A model generated the notes under the pieces. The model was not told where the DNA came from and ran no database searches. It saw nothing but the letters and a program-made list of their open reading frames with translations. The position numbers and the translations under genes were made by a program. This document shows positions 26,205-40,084 of a DNA stretch of 64,000 nucleotides, piece by piece. The DNA comes from Paenibacillus algorifonticola (GTDB taxonomy: Bacteria; Bacillota; Bacilli; Paenibacillales; Paenibacillaceae), in NCBI RefSeq assembly GCF_000971975.1, contig NZ_LAQO01000003.1, positions 322,024 to 386,023 of the forward strand, in the 5' to 3' direction. Position 1 is the stretch's first letter. Each line of letters opens with the position of its first letter.

Positions 26205-26875
26205 GACTGCACCTCCAGCCGATAGCCCAGTCCCCTGATCGTACTGATGCGAAAGCCATGCCGCTCCTCCGGAAACCGCTCCCGAAGCCGTTTAATATGC
26301 ACATCGACGGTTCTTTCGTCACCCTCATAATCGTAGCCCCAAATCTGCTCAATCAGCTGATCGCGCGTGAACGTCTTGCGTGGATAGCTGGCGAGCTTAA
26401 ACAGCAGCTCAAATTCTTTAAGCGGCAAGGTCAAATCATGTTCACCCACGCGGCACTCGAACGTATCGCGGCGCAGCGTCACATCGCCAACTTTGACCGC
26501 TTGCGAGGATTGAATGCGATAGCGCCTGAATAAAGACTTCACGCGGGCGACAAGCACCGTTGGATCAAATGGCTTCACCAAATAGTCATCCGTTCCGAGA
26601 GTAAAGCCCTTCACGATCTGGGATGCTTCGCCTTTAGCAGTCAGCATCAGCAGCGGCAGGTCGGTCTGCTCCCGCAGCTTGCGGCACAGCTCCCAACCGT
26701 CCATGCCTGGCATCATAATATCCAGGATTACCATGTCCGCCTTAACATCGGTGAGTATCCGCAGCGCATCCAGGCCATCTACCGCCTCAACGATTTCAAA
26801 GCCTTCCTGCTGCAAAAAATGACCAATTAATTCTCGGATATGCGGATCATCATCAACGACTAATATTCGGGTCAT
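26201..26875 (-). CDS. OmpR/PhoB-family response regulator
   Basis: About 224 residues from the ATG at 26875, 8 bp after AAGGCGG; the frame could also start at the GTG at 26884. The receiver domain has a DDD acidic triad near the start, phospho-acceptor Asp about 52 (VILDIMMPG) and Lys about 102 (DYLVKPF). The C-terminal winged helix carries the RDTFECRVGEHDLTLPLKEF and VDVHIKRLRERF elements. The kinase gene overlaps its stop. Confidence 0.92.
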   Translation of the reverse strand: MTRILVVDDDPHIRELIGHFLQQEGFEIVEAVDGLDALRILTDVKADMVILDIMMPGMDGWELCRKLREQTDLPLLMLTAKGEASQIVKGFTLGTDDYLVKPFDPTVLVARVKSLFRRYRIQSSQAVKVGDVTLRRDTFECRVGEHDLTLPLKEFELLFKLASYPRKTFTRDQLIEQIWGYDYEGDERTVDVHIKRLRERFPEERHGFRISTIRGLGYRLEVQS

Positions 26876-26943
26876 CCCGTTCACCGCCTTTATCCTATTT
26901 TATCAACTGTTCACGAATTTCGTAAACCTGGCCATTTGGGCCT

Positions 26944-27759
26944 CTACGTCCGGCGCATATAGGCACGAACCGTTAGCGGAGCGAAGATCGCAACAATGAC
27001 GGCTGCGCCAACAAGCGAGAATACAAAATCTGCGCCAATTATACCATTGTTGGCAAGCTCCCTTACGGCACTTACCAGATGGGAAACCGGATTAATGCTT
27101 GAAAACCACTGGAGCCAGCTCGGCATCGTGTCAACTGGAACAAAAGCGTTGGATACAAAGGTGAGCGGGAACAAAACGATCATCGATATCCCCTGAACCC
27201 TTGATGCTGTACGTGAAATGACGCCAAAAAAAGCAAAAATCCAACTAATCGCCCAGGCACATACGATAACAAGAAGGGCGGCAAAAACGACATATCCCAA
27301 GCCTCCATCAGGTCGATAGCCCAAAATATATCCCATGGAAAAGGTTAGTGCAGTAGCGATTGTATAGCGAACCGTATCCGCCAGCAGAGCGCCCGCGAGA
27401 GGAGCAATCCGGGCAATGGGAAGTGATTTAAAACGGTCGAATACGCCTTTATCCATGTCCTCCCGCAGTTGGACACCCGTGACAATGGAAGTCGTAATCA
27501 CCGTTTGCACCAGAATACCGGGAATGATGACCGGCAAATAATCAACCACATTTCCAGAGATGGCGCCGCCAAAAATATAGGCAAACATCAATGTGAAAAT
27601 AATAGGCTGAAGCGTAACGTCAAATAATTGCTCCGGTGTGCGCCGAATTTTTAATAATCCTCTGTAGGCCATCGTGAGCGAGTTGCGAATCGATTGTCCC
27701 AAGCTTGTATGTTTTTTCAACTGGCGAGTGATACGTGGATGGATGGACGCGCTTTTCAT
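26944..27759 (-). CDS. ABC-2 type exporter permease (DrrB-like)
   Basis: 271 residues, six transmembrane helices of the ABC-2 type. The family blocks LQPIIFTLMFAYIFGGAIS and DRFKSLPIARIAPLAGALLADTVR are those of DrrB-like antibiotic exporters. Its ATG overlaps the ATPase stop (ATGA), so the pair is one transporter. It lies 59 bp ahead of the response regulator on the same strand. The substrate may be a drug, antibiotic or lipid; it cannot be told from the sequence. Confidence 0.9.
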   Translation of the reverse strand: MKSASIHPRITRQLKKHTSLGQSIRNSLTMAYRGLLKIRRTPEQLFDVTLQPIIFTLMFAYIFGGAISGNVVDYLPVIIPGILVQTVITTSIVTGVQLREDMDKGVFDRFKSLPIARIAPLAGALLADTVRYTIATALTFSMGYILGYRPDGGLGYVVFAALLVIVCAWAISWIFAFFGVISRTASRVQGISMIVLFPLTFVSNAFVPVDTMPSWLQWFSSINPVSHLVSAVRELANNGIIGADFVFSLVGAAVIVAIFAPLTVRAYMRRT

Positions 27760-28793
27760 ACGGCTGCCTCCTCTGTCTTATTCGATTGTTCTGATGACGA
27801 GGAGGTGCCGTCCTTCACGCCATGGCCTGTAATCGTTAAAAACACCTCGTCAAGCGTAGGCTTCTGCACACTCATCTCCGCCAAATAAATGCCTGCCTCC
27901 CGAAGCGCAACCAGCAGGTCGGTAACCTTGTCAACATCCGCTAGCGGCGCTGTAATTTTTGCATTGTCCCCAGACACAATAGATTCGACCATAAGCACTT
28001 GTTCCACGATCTCGCGAGTGGGCGCGATGTCCTGCGGATTTTGAATTTTTAATTGCAGCGAGGAGGTGCCGACTGATGTTTTCAGCTCATCTACCGTCCC
28101 TTCTGCAACAACCTGGCCGCGATCAATGACCGCAATTCGGTCAGCCAGCTGATCAGCCTCATCTAGGTATTGCGTCGTTAACAGTACCGTTGAGCCGGTC
28201 TTCACTAGCCGGCGGATCGTATCCCACATTTGCGTACGTGTACGCGGATCAAGTCCTGTGGTCGGTTCATCTAGAAAAATAAGTGGCGGCTGTGCGATGA
28301 GGCTGGCTGCCAAATCCAACCGACGCCGCATTCCACCGGAAAAATGCTTCAATGGACGTTTTGCGGCTTCCGTTAGTCCGAATTCCTCCAACAGCTCCGC
28401 CGTTCTATGCTTCGCCTCTGCTCGCCCAAGCCCTAGCAGCCGGGAAAATATAACCAAATTTTCTGTAGCGCTGAGCGCTTCGTCGACTGATGCGTATTGG
28501 CCTGTCACCCCAATCAATTGCCGTACGATTTGCGGGTCCTTCGCGACATCGTACCCGAAGATGCGTGCCGAGCCGGCATCGGGGCGCAATAGCGTTGCCA
28601 GCATTCTAATGGTTGTTGTTTTGCCTGCTCCATTTGGGCCAAGCACACCATAAATGGTTCCGGCGCGTACGTTCAAATCTACGCCATCCACCGCGCGATT
28701 ATGGCCAAACGTCTTCACAAGTCCACGCGCTTCAACCGCCCAATCGCCGCTATTTTTCCATATTTCTTCTTTGTATCGATCATTTACTGTCAT
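27756..28793 (-). CDS. ABC exporter ATP-binding protein (DrrA-like, daunorubicin-resistance type)
   Basis: 345 residues. Walker A GPNGAGKTT at 52-60, Q-loop near GVTGQYASVD, signature FSGGMRRRLD, Walker B LIFLDEPTTGLD and H-loop LLTTQYLDEADQLADR. The C-terminal about 100 residues form the DrrA-type regulatory extension (EVFLTITGHG near the end). Together with the permease it forms an exporter, and the adjacent two-component system is a likely controller. Confidence 0.93.
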   Translation of the reverse strand: MTVNDRYKEEIWKNSGDWAVEARGLVKTFGHNRAVDGVDLNVRAGTIYGVLGPNGAGKTTTIRMLATLLRPDAGSARIFGYDVAKDPQIVRQLIGVTGQYASVDEALSATENLVIFSRLLGLGRAEAKHRTAELLEEFGLTEAAKRPLKHFSGGMRRRLDLAASLIAQPPLIFLDEPTTGLDPRTRTQMWDTIRRLVKTGSTVLLTTQYLDEADQLADRIAVIDRGQVVAEGTVDELKTSVGTSSLQLKIQNPQDIAPTREIVEQVLMVESIVSGDNAKITAPLADVDKVTDLLVALREAGIYLAEMSVQKPTLDEVFLTITGHGVKDGTSSSSEQSNKTEEAAV

Positions 28794-28883
28794 TGTAATG
28801 CCTCCCTAAAGCGGTTTATAGATGGATGTTAATACTCGTTTATGAACTGAATGTGAACCAAGCGGCACGAAGGGCAAATAACA

Positions 28884-28914
28884 GCAAAAAAGCCGAACCG
28901 GCAACCGGAACGGC
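28884..28914 (-). terminator. Terminator of the long sugar-utilisation operon
   Basis: On the minus strand GCCG-tt-CCGG...CCGG-tt-CGGC is followed by T6, about 55 bp past the beta-galactosidase stop. Confidence 0.8.
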
Positions 28915-28967
28915 CTCTTCCTGCTATTTTTCCCCACTCCAATATTCGTTAATGGGTATCCATCCTA

Positions 28968-33720
<4,753 letters not shown>

Positions 33721-33723
33721 CGC

Positions 33724-34983
33724 TCAGCCCTTTCCGTATTTTGCTATAGCCTGCTGCAGCTCAGGATGCCGACTTGCATACTCAGCGAGCGGAATGCCGG
33801 CAACGGCAGCTTCCCAGCCCTGCTTCATACTTGCGAAGCCAGCCGCCGCCCCGCCCGGATGGGCCAAAATGCCGCCGCCTGCCAAATGCATCACATCTAC
33901 TGTCCCTGTTGCTTCATAAGTAGCCGGAGCAGTCCCCGCCCATTGTGCCGAGGATACGACAGGCATCGTCCCATAGCCGCCGTACATGGGCTTCAAACAA
34001 GCGCGTATGGAGCTGACGACCGAGCTGTTGCTTTCATAAAATTTGCTGTCTAAACCGTTCACATGCAGATGGTCGGCCCCTGCCAGGCGGCACAGCTTCT
34101 GATAGGCTGGAAAAGCGAAGCCCAGCAGCGGGCAGCGCGTCATCATGCCCCACTGATTGCGATGACCGTGAATCGGGACCTCGCTATATTTGCTCAAGTG
34201 GGCAAGCCCCGTCAGTCCGACGCTCATAATGCTGACCATGACACAGTTGCCGCCAGCCTTGACGACCAGCTCATGCCCACGCTCCATTTCATCGATATCA
34301 CCCGTAATATTGAAGGCGTACATGATTTTTTTGCCCGTTGCATCAGCCGCCCGGTTGACGGCATCCATTACCGCACTCACCCGCTGTGCAAGAGGCGCGT
34401 AACTCCCATTTGCATTCAGTTCATCATCCTTTATAAAATCAAGCCCGGCAGCCGAAACGTCCATAATCATCTGCTGCAAGTCAGCCATAGGAAGCCCGAT
34501 ACTCGGCTTGACAATCGTCCCCATAATCGGGCGGTCATACACGCCGGTTAGCTGCCGAGTGCCCGCAATGCCAAATTTCGGGCCAGGGTAACGGGCTGCG
34601 AATGCTTCCGGCAGCTCCAAATCAACCAGCCGCAGCCCGGACAATTCCTGCAGCTCGAACAAATTGCCCGCAATAGCAGACATTAAATTAGGAATGGACG
34701 GCCCAAAATTGTGCAGCGGAAAGGATATCGTCACCTCTCCGCGCCGATAAAGACCATCATGACCCGGCGGCGTTTTGGAGCCCGGCAGCGTCGGAGAGGA
34801 CACAGGCGAAAGCTCGACAATTTGTTCAATCCGCGCCCCGTGCCGCTCTTTCAGCTGATCCGTCTCGCCTGGCACCGCTGTAAAGGTACCCGTCGATTGC
34901 TCGCCCGCAATCACCTCTGCAGCACGTTCCAGCGTATAGGGTGTCTCTATCAAATAGACAGCTGTTACTCTCTCTTTTTCCAC
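33724..34983 (-). CDS. RuBisCO-like protein (form IV type), possible 3-oxo-isoapionate-4-phosphate transcarboxylase/hydrolase
   Basis: 419 residues with the RuBisCO large-subunit fold. Visible conserved sites are Lys159 (VKPSIGL, equivalent to K175), and the metal-carbamate motif Lys185-Asp186-Asp187-Glu188 (FIKDDE), exactly 26 residues later as in RuBisCO K201. HGHRNQWG supplies the H294-like histidine, and GGGILAHPGG the phosphate-binding loop. The loop-6 lysine (K334) is not seen (LKPMYGG in that region). True CO2 fixation is therefore unlikely. Metal-dependent RLPs beside DUF1537 kinases act on 3-oxo-isoapionate 4-phosphate. It starts about 68 bp after the racemase-like gene. The reaction is not provable from sequence. 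Confidence 0.85.
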   Translation of the reverse strand: MEKERVTAVYLIETPYTLERAAEVIAGEQSTGTFTAVPGETDQLKERHGARIEQIVELSPVSSPTLPGSKTPPGHDGLYRRGEVTISFPLHNFGPSIPNLMSAIAGNLFELQELSGLRLVDLELPEAFAARYPGPKFGIAGTRQLTGVYDRPIMGTIVKPSIGLPMADLQQMIMDVSAAGLDFIKDDELNANGSYAPLAQRVSAVMDAVNRAADATGKKIMYAFNITGDIDEMERGHELVVKAGGNCVMVSIMSVGLTGLAHLSKYSEVPIHGHRNQWGMMTRCPLLGFAFPAYQKLCRLAGADHLHVNGLDSKFYESNSSVVSSIRACLKPMYGGYGTMPVVSSAQWAGTAPATYEATGTVDVMHLAGGGILAHPGGAAAGFASMKQGWEAAVAGIPLAEYASRHPELQQAIAKYGKG

Positions 34984-35050
34984 GCTTTTTCCCTCCCGCT
35001 ATATCTGCCTTTGTCCCTTGTTATACCTGTTCTTTCTAAAATCATTGCTG

Positions 35051-35719
35051 CTAAAGCAGGCCCCGCTCTGCCAGCATCTCCTTAATTTGCTCGGCAGCAA
35101 GCCGCGGGCTGGACAGCACTGGCTTGCCTGTAGCCTCCCGTATGGCCCCCTCCATCCGAGCCATTGATCCTTGGGCCAGCACAATCGCATCCGCTTTATC
35201 GCTGACCGTAAGCGCCGTCTCCAGCAAAATGCGGTCATGCACCGCCGGGTTCCCTCCTACCAGCGCATCGAAGGCTCCAACAGCGAGCCCATTCAAGATG
35301 GTTACCTCTTTGCCAATCGCTTCCGCCTGCTTCGCCAAAAACCGCATTGTCGGCTCGAGCGTCGAAGGCAGCGTGGCGAGCACCGCAATCGCGTTGTATT
35401 CGGCTGCCGCCTTGGCGGTCATTGCCTCATCAATTTTAACTAGCGGAATGCCAAGCTGTCCCTTCGCAGCATCAGCCACTTCACCGACGGAGGAGCAGGT
35501 GTTCAGAATGATATCCGCTCCCAGCTCCTCCCCATGCTGAAAATATTGCGTCAGCCGCTTGCTCACTCCCGCCGGAATATGCCCCGCCTTGACGACATCG
35601 CCGATCAGACTGTCATCAATAATGTTGACCAGCCGCACGCCCGGCAGCACCTCCTGAAACACAGCCTTCAGCGGCTCAGCAAGCCCTTGTCCGGTATAAA
35701 CCGCAACTACCGTTGTCAT
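35051..35719 (-). CDS. Aspartate/glutamate racemase superfamily protein lacking the second catalytic cysteine
   Basis: 222 residues. Two-domain racemase fold with the first catalytic cysteine at Cys75 (LNTCSSVGE). The second position, normally Cys in a GC(T/A)xM-like block, reads AQGSMARME (residues 182-190), so no second thiol is present. True racemases need both cysteines. One-cysteine members include decarboxylases (AMDase-like) and isomerases. Placed between the GH127-like glycosidase and the RLP, it may process a sugar-acid or lactone intermediate. It was called from fold and motif; the substrate is unknown. Confidence 0.8.
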   Translation of the reverse strand: MTTVVAVYTGQGLAEPLKAVFQEVLPGVRLVNIIDDSLIGDVVKAGHIPAGVSKRLTQYFQHGEELGADIILNTCSSVGEVADAAKGQLGIPLVKIDEAMTAKAAAEYNAIAVLATLPSTLEPTMRFLAKQAEAIGKEVTILNGLAVGAFDALVGGNPAVHDRILLETALTVSDKADAIVLAQGSMARMEGAIREATGKPVLSSPRLAAEQIKEMLAERGLL

Positions 35720-35794
35720 ATTCCCAGCCTCCCTTTTGATCGTTTATTGCACCTGCTCCTTAACGCGGTCTACTGAACTAACAGACTAACAGAA

Positions 35795-37519
35795 CTACCA
35801 GACCAGCTCGCGCTCCATCCGCCGCATGCTGCCTTCACGCATCGGTGCTTTGTCATACACCTGTCTGCCGCTATAGAATGGATGATGTTCCCCTTCCGGC
35901 GAAATGCCAATCACATCATCGCCCTGCCACTGGGTTACGAACGTTTGCCCGATTGCGGTTTCAACCGTCTGGCGGCGCGACAGCGGGAACGTAATCGTAA
36001 TCGTTTCTCCAGCTGACGCTGCGCCAAGCAGCAGGAAGCATTCATTCACCCAGCGGCTCGGCTCGCTTCCTTTGCCCTGCTCCGTGCTGCCGTTCAGCTC
36101 GCGGGTAAAGGCCACTTTCGCGAAGCCCGCCCATTCGGGAATGCGCACCTGCAGGCGCGGAATATCGCGGTGGATATGCAGCACCAGCTTGCCTTCATGC
36201 GGCAAATAGCTGTCGACATCGAGCCAAGCCGAGCTGCGGTTGAGCAGGAAATTAACGCTAACGGTACCTTTTTTCTCGGTAACAGTATTGCTCCAGCCCA
36301 TGAACAGCCCGCGCGTGCCCGAGCCGAGGCAGCAAATTTGCAAATCATTCGTATGTCCCCGCCCATGGTTGACGTTGCAGCAGAAATCATTCGGTGCCGA
36401 GTAGCCGGCAAAGGCGCCCCGCGTCCGCTTCGCAATATTTTCATGCGTAATAAGTCCAGGAATGTTGCCGGATCGGTCGTCCGTTTCCTTAACCCAGTCC
36501 ATGTCGAGCAGCTGTGACTCGGTAAGATGGTTGCGAATATAACGCTCGGTCACGCCCCAGTAGCGGGTATAGCCGCTTTGCGCGAGCGTAATGCCAGTGG
36601 CGATTAGATCGACCAGCGAGCATGTTTCATGCTCATAGGCCTGCTCCTTCATGTCGCCCGGCGTCCAGCCGAAAGCGGTACACTGTGTAATCGCCCAAGC
36701 GTAGCTTTTTTCCACAAAGCTGAGCAGCGCCGCATCCCCCGTGAACACGCCAAACCGCGCCAATGCGTCGAGTGTGCCGAGCCTCGTATGAAAATGTCCG
36801 CTGCGGTAAGCGAGCGCATCATTAAAGCTGCCGTCGGCGTTAAACACGCCGCTGCGCTGCACGATCAGCGCGGTGAAAAACTGGCACAGCTCGAACGCAT
36901 CTGCATTTCCTGTCAGCTCATGGTATTTCAGCAGCGGCATGACGAGCCGACCGCAGAAGGCAGCCGGATCAGGAGCAAGGCGCAGAAGTACAGCATTGGA
37001 CGACGGCCAGCCGCCTTCCTTATACTCCGACGCCGGATAATACCACACATCGCGCTCCTTAATCGCAATTCGTTTGAGCGCCGCAACGTGGTTATCTGCC
37101 GCCTCCTTCACCTTCGGATCACCCGTCTCCATATACCAGCTCGTCAGCGATAAAATGACAGCGCGCTGGTCAATCAGATTGGCATTCGGCTCCCAATTGT
37201 GATGCGGGTTCGTTTGGCGATAGCTAAGACCGTCTTCCTTGAAAAAAGAGAGAAGATTCGCACGGTATTTCTCCTCCGTCTCCGTACCAAACGTTTCCCC
37301 CGACATATGGCGGGCCAAAATCATCCCGTCCACCATCCGGCCATGCGATGAGCCATAATCCCAGTCTCCGTGTGTCAAATTGGCTGGCTCCTTCATCAGG
37401 TTTGCAGCAAAAAAGGGTATATCATTGTAGTCGCGGTCTGCCATTCCGACAATCGCATTCATCGCATGTCCTGCTCTGTCCGCAAGGGTCAGCGTATCTG
37501 GTATTTGTCTCGTTTGCAT
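35795..37519 (-). CDS. GH127-like (beta-L-arabinofuranosidase superfamily) glycosidase
   Basis: 574 residues, cytosolic (no signal). An (alpha/alpha)6 barrel is expected. The zinc-thiolate catalytic site of GH127 is visible: Glu298 and Cys300 in HETCSL and Cys380-Cys381 in FCCNVNHG. The spacings (2, then 80) are close to those of the characterised beta-L-arabinofuranosidase HypBA1 (Glu338, Cys340, Cys417, Cys418), where one cysteine is the nucleophile. The C-terminal about 130 residues form a beta-sandwich (LDVDSYLPHEGKL...). Family members cleave beta-L-arabinofuranosides. Given the neighbouring RLP and DUF1537 kinase, an apiosyl or related furanoside is a possible substrate, which is inference. 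Confidence 0.65.
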   Translation of the reverse strand: MQTRQIPDTLTLADRAGHAMNAIVGMADRDYNDIPFFAANLMKEPANLTHGDWDYGSSHGRMVDGMILARHMSGETFGTETEEKYRANLLSFFKEDGLSYRQTNPHHNWEPNANLIDQRAVILSLTSWYMETGDPKVKEAADNHVAALKRIAIKERDVWYYPASEYKEGGWPSSNAVLLRLAPDPAAFCGRLVMPLLKYHELTGNADAFELCQFFTALIVQRSGVFNADGSFNDALAYRSGHFHTRLGTLDALARFGVFTGDAALLSFVEKSYAWAITQCTAFGWTPGDMKEQAYEHETCSLVDLIATGITLAQSGYTRYWGVTERYIRNHLTESQLLDMDWVKETDDRSGNIPGLITHENIAKRTRGAFAGYSAPNDFCCNVNHGRGHTNDLQICCLGSGTRGLFMGWSNTVTEKKGTVSVNFLLNRSSAWLDVDSYLPHEGKLVLHIHRDIPRLQVRIPEWAGFAKVAFTRELNGSTEQGKGSEPSRWVNECFLLLGAASAGETITITFPLSRRQTVETAIGQTFVTQWQGDDVIGISPEGEHHPFYSGRQVYDKAPMREGSMRRMERELVW

Positions 37520-37540
37520 CGCAAGTCTCTCCCCTATCGT

Positions 37541-39226
37541 TTATTGCGGCGTTTTTCCGGCTGCGCCGCGGTATTCGCCAATCGTTTGCCCGGTTTTCTT
37601 TTTAAAAATTTGGCTGAAATAACGGTAGTCCTCATAACCGACAAGCTCCGCTATTTCATAGTTTTTATATTGCGGATAACGCATCAGCTCGGTCGCCTTT
37701 GCAATCCGGTAATCGGTTAAATAATCGACAAAATTGCTCCCCGTCGTTTTTTTAAACAAACGGCCTACATAATCGGCATTCAAAAAGCGGCTTTCTGCGA
37801 TTTGCGGCAGGCTAAGCGGCTGGTCATAATGCAGCTCAATCAGCTTTTGAATTTCACGGACCAACTGCTCGCCATGGCGCCCTTGGCTGTTGCTGCGCTG
37901 AGCAGCAACAGTAGGCAATATTTGCTCCTCGAACAGCCGCTTAACCGATACATGATCTTTGCGCAGCCGGATCAGCTCCATGTAGGCGAGCGCACTTTTC
38001 CCGCTCAGCTGCTCTAGGCTAGTGTGCGCCGCTTGAAGCTGCCGCTCCAGTGCATGCACCAGCATCGAGGCGCTGCGCCGCAGGCCATCCACCGTCCGCG
38101 ACGGAGCCGCAAGCGCCGTGAAAAAACGGTTGAATTCCGCCCTCATCTGCTCCTCATTGCCAAGCTGCAGCTGCACAAGAAACGCTTGTTCCAGCTCCGC
38201 CGGATAAAAATCGGCATTTACAGCACCTGCAGGCAAAGATGGCTGCTGCTTACCCTGCTTCTCCTCCGGCTCAAACGTACATTCCACAAACCCCATGATC
38301 GCCATTTCTCCCAGCTGCCTCCCGTCCAGACGCTGCTGAAGCTTGCTGTATACAGCTGGTAGCTGATTAAGCAGGCAAGGCTTGCTTCCAGCGCTCATGC
38401 TGTAGCTTGTGCCCATCTCCTCGCGCAGCGTGCCTTGAAGCAACGCGGCAAGCCGCTGCACCTCCGCATGCTCGAATCGGCTGCCGAACAAGCAGATGGC
38501 TATTTCGCCGAGATTAACCGGGGAGGCGGCTGCAACAAAAGACCAGCAGCCTTCAAAATAAAAGGGCTGGCTTTGCTGCAGCCTCCGCTCTATTTTCCCA
38601 GCCGCCTCTTGAATGCCACCCTGCTCGATGTAATAGTCCGGCTGCGCGAGCAGCAGCAGCGCTTTATTTCCGGAGCCTCCACCCGGAAGCTCCGGCACAC
38701 ACTCCGTCAATGATGATATGCTTGTCTCCGCACTGCCGCCTATCGCTCGAACATGAGTGTGATCCTGTGGAGCCTGTTCACCGCGCTGCAAAACGTCCAG
38801 CAGCCAGTTTTTTCGGCTGTCCCGATGCTGCTGCTCTTGCCTCATGTCGCGTTCGTCCAGCAGCGCCAGCGCCTTGCCGAGCACCGTAATCAGCTCCTCC
38901 CGCTTGAGCGGCTTGAGCAAATAATCAAACGCCTTATGGCGGATGGCCTCCTTCGTATATTCGAAATCCGAATAGCCGCTGACGACGATCGTCACAACGC
39001 CCGGCAGCGATTCGGCCAGCAAGCCCAGCAGCTCCTTGCCGTCGAAGCCGGGCATGCGCATATCGAGGAACAGCAGGTCGGGTTTATGCAGCAGCGCCAG
39101 CTCGTAGCCTTCTTCGCCATCGACCGCTTCACAGGCAAGCTCAAGTCCCAGCTCCTCCCACGGAATCATTTGAATCAGTCCTCGCCGTATCCAGCGTTCA
39201 TCGTCCACAACCATGACCTTGCGCAT
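37541..39226 (-). CDS. YesN-type response regulator of the sugar operon
   Basis: 561 residues. Receiver domain with Asp55 (LFLDMRMPGFDG) and Lys near 107 (LKPLKREEL); a long linker domain; a C-terminal AraC-type pair of helix-turn-helix units (LPQIAESRFLNADYVGRLFKK, and YEIAELVGYEDYRYFSQIFKKK). It sits inside the operon between the two permeases and the GH127-like gene, with its kinase at the operon's head, so the pair probably activates the whole unit in response to the imported sugar. The start is a well-spaced ATG after GGAAGGGGGC. Confidence 0.92.
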   Translation of the reverse strand: MRKVMVVDDERWIRRGLIQMIPWEELGLELACEAVDGEEGYELALLHKPDLLFLDMRMPGFDGKELLGLLAESLPGVVTIVVSGYSDFEYTKEAIRHKAFDYLLKPLKREELITVLGKALALLDERDMRQEQQHRDSRKNWLLDVLQRGEQAPQDHTHVRAIGGSAETSISSLTECVPELPGGGSGNKALLLLAQPDYYIEQGGIQEAAGKIERRLQQSQPFYFEGCWSFVAAASPVNLGEIAICLFGSRFEHAEVQRLAALLQGTLREEMGTSYSMSAGSKPCLLNQLPAVYSKLQQRLDGRQLGEMAIMGFVECTFEPEEKQGKQQPSLPAGAVNADFYPAELEQAFLVQLQLGNEEQMRAEFNRFFTALAAPSRTVDGLRRSASMLVHALERQLQAAHTSLEQLSGKSALAYMELIRLRKDHVSVKRLFEEQILPTVAAQRSNSQGRHGEQLVREIQKLIELHYDQPLSLPQIAESRFLNADYVGRLFKKTTGSNFVDYLTDYRIAKATELMRYPQYKNYEIAELVGYEDYRYFSQIFKKKTGQTIGEYRGAAGKTPQ

Positions 39227-39262
39227 GGCCCGCGCCCCCTTCCTGTAGCCTTCTTTACTTGC

Positions 39263-40084
39263 TTAGCCTTTCACAGAGCCCGCCGTCAAGCCGTCAATAA
39301 TGTAGCGCTGCAGGAACAAATAAATGACCAGCACCGGTGTAATGACGACAATCATAAAGGCAAATACGACGCCCCAGTTCGTGCTGTACAGCGTAACGAA
39401 GTTAAATACCTGAAGCACAATCGTCCATTTGGTGCTGTCCGTGACCAAATAAAACGGGCCGAAAAAGTCATTCCATACCGACACAATGACGACGATGGAG
39501 ACGGTCACCAGCACCGTGCTGATGAGCGGCAAAATGATTTTAAAATATAACCGGAAGTAGCCGCAGCCTTCCAAAATCGCTGCCTCATCCAGCTCGCGGG
39601 GCACCGATTTAATAAATCCGACGAGCAGAAATACCGCAAACGGCAGCAGCACCGCCGTATAATACATAATGATGCTTAAGTAGCTTCCTTTTATATGCAA
39701 AAGGTCCATCAGTCGAATCGTTGGCACGATCGAGACCGGCACAATCAGCCCCATAATGAAGGCTAAATATACGCCCTGCAAAAACTTGCCGCCGCGCCGC
39801 TGGATGACAAACGCAGCCATCGAAGCGAATAAATTGACGCTGACGACGACGAGCGCCGACAGCATAAAGCTATTTTTGAAGCCACGCAGTAGATTATCCT
39901 GATTAAATACCTCTTCATAATTGCTGAATACCCAATTGCTTGGCAGCGACAGCCCAAACAGCGCCGACTCCCGAATATCCTTAAACGAGTTAATGAATAT
40001 CATAAAAAACGGAATGAGAATGAGCAGAGCCAGGCAGATCGCGAGCAGCTCCAGCAGCAAAGGAGAATATTTTCGGCTTCTCAC
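39263..40084 (-). CDS. Carbohydrate ABC transporter permease, inner component 2 (CUT1, AraQ/LplC-like)
   Basis: 273 residues, six helices. The coupling motif EAA-like region DEAAILEGCGYFRLYFKIILPL is typical of CUT1 permeases. It overlaps the first permease by ATGA. No ATP-binding subunit is encoded nearby, as is usual for these systems, which share an MsmX-like ATPase encoded elsewhere. Confidence 0.92.
   Translation of the reverse strand: MRSRKYSPLLLELLAICLALLILIPFFMIFINSFKDIRESALFGLSLPSNWVFSNYEEVFNQDNLLRGFKNSFMLSALVVVSVNLFASMAAFVIQRRGGKFLQGVYLAFIMGLIVPVSIVPTIRLMDLLHIKGSYLSIIMYYTAVLLPFAVFLLVGFIKSVPRELDEAAILEGCGYFRLYFKIILPLISTVLVTVSIVVIVSVWNDFFGPFYLVTDSTKWTIVLQVFNFVTLYSTNWGVVFAFMIVVITPVLVIYLFLQRYIIDGLTAGSVKG

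Noticed and set aside
38753..39550. 265-residue plus-strand frame
   Set aside because: Antisense to the YesN-type regulator and a permease; no ribosome-binding site and no family match.
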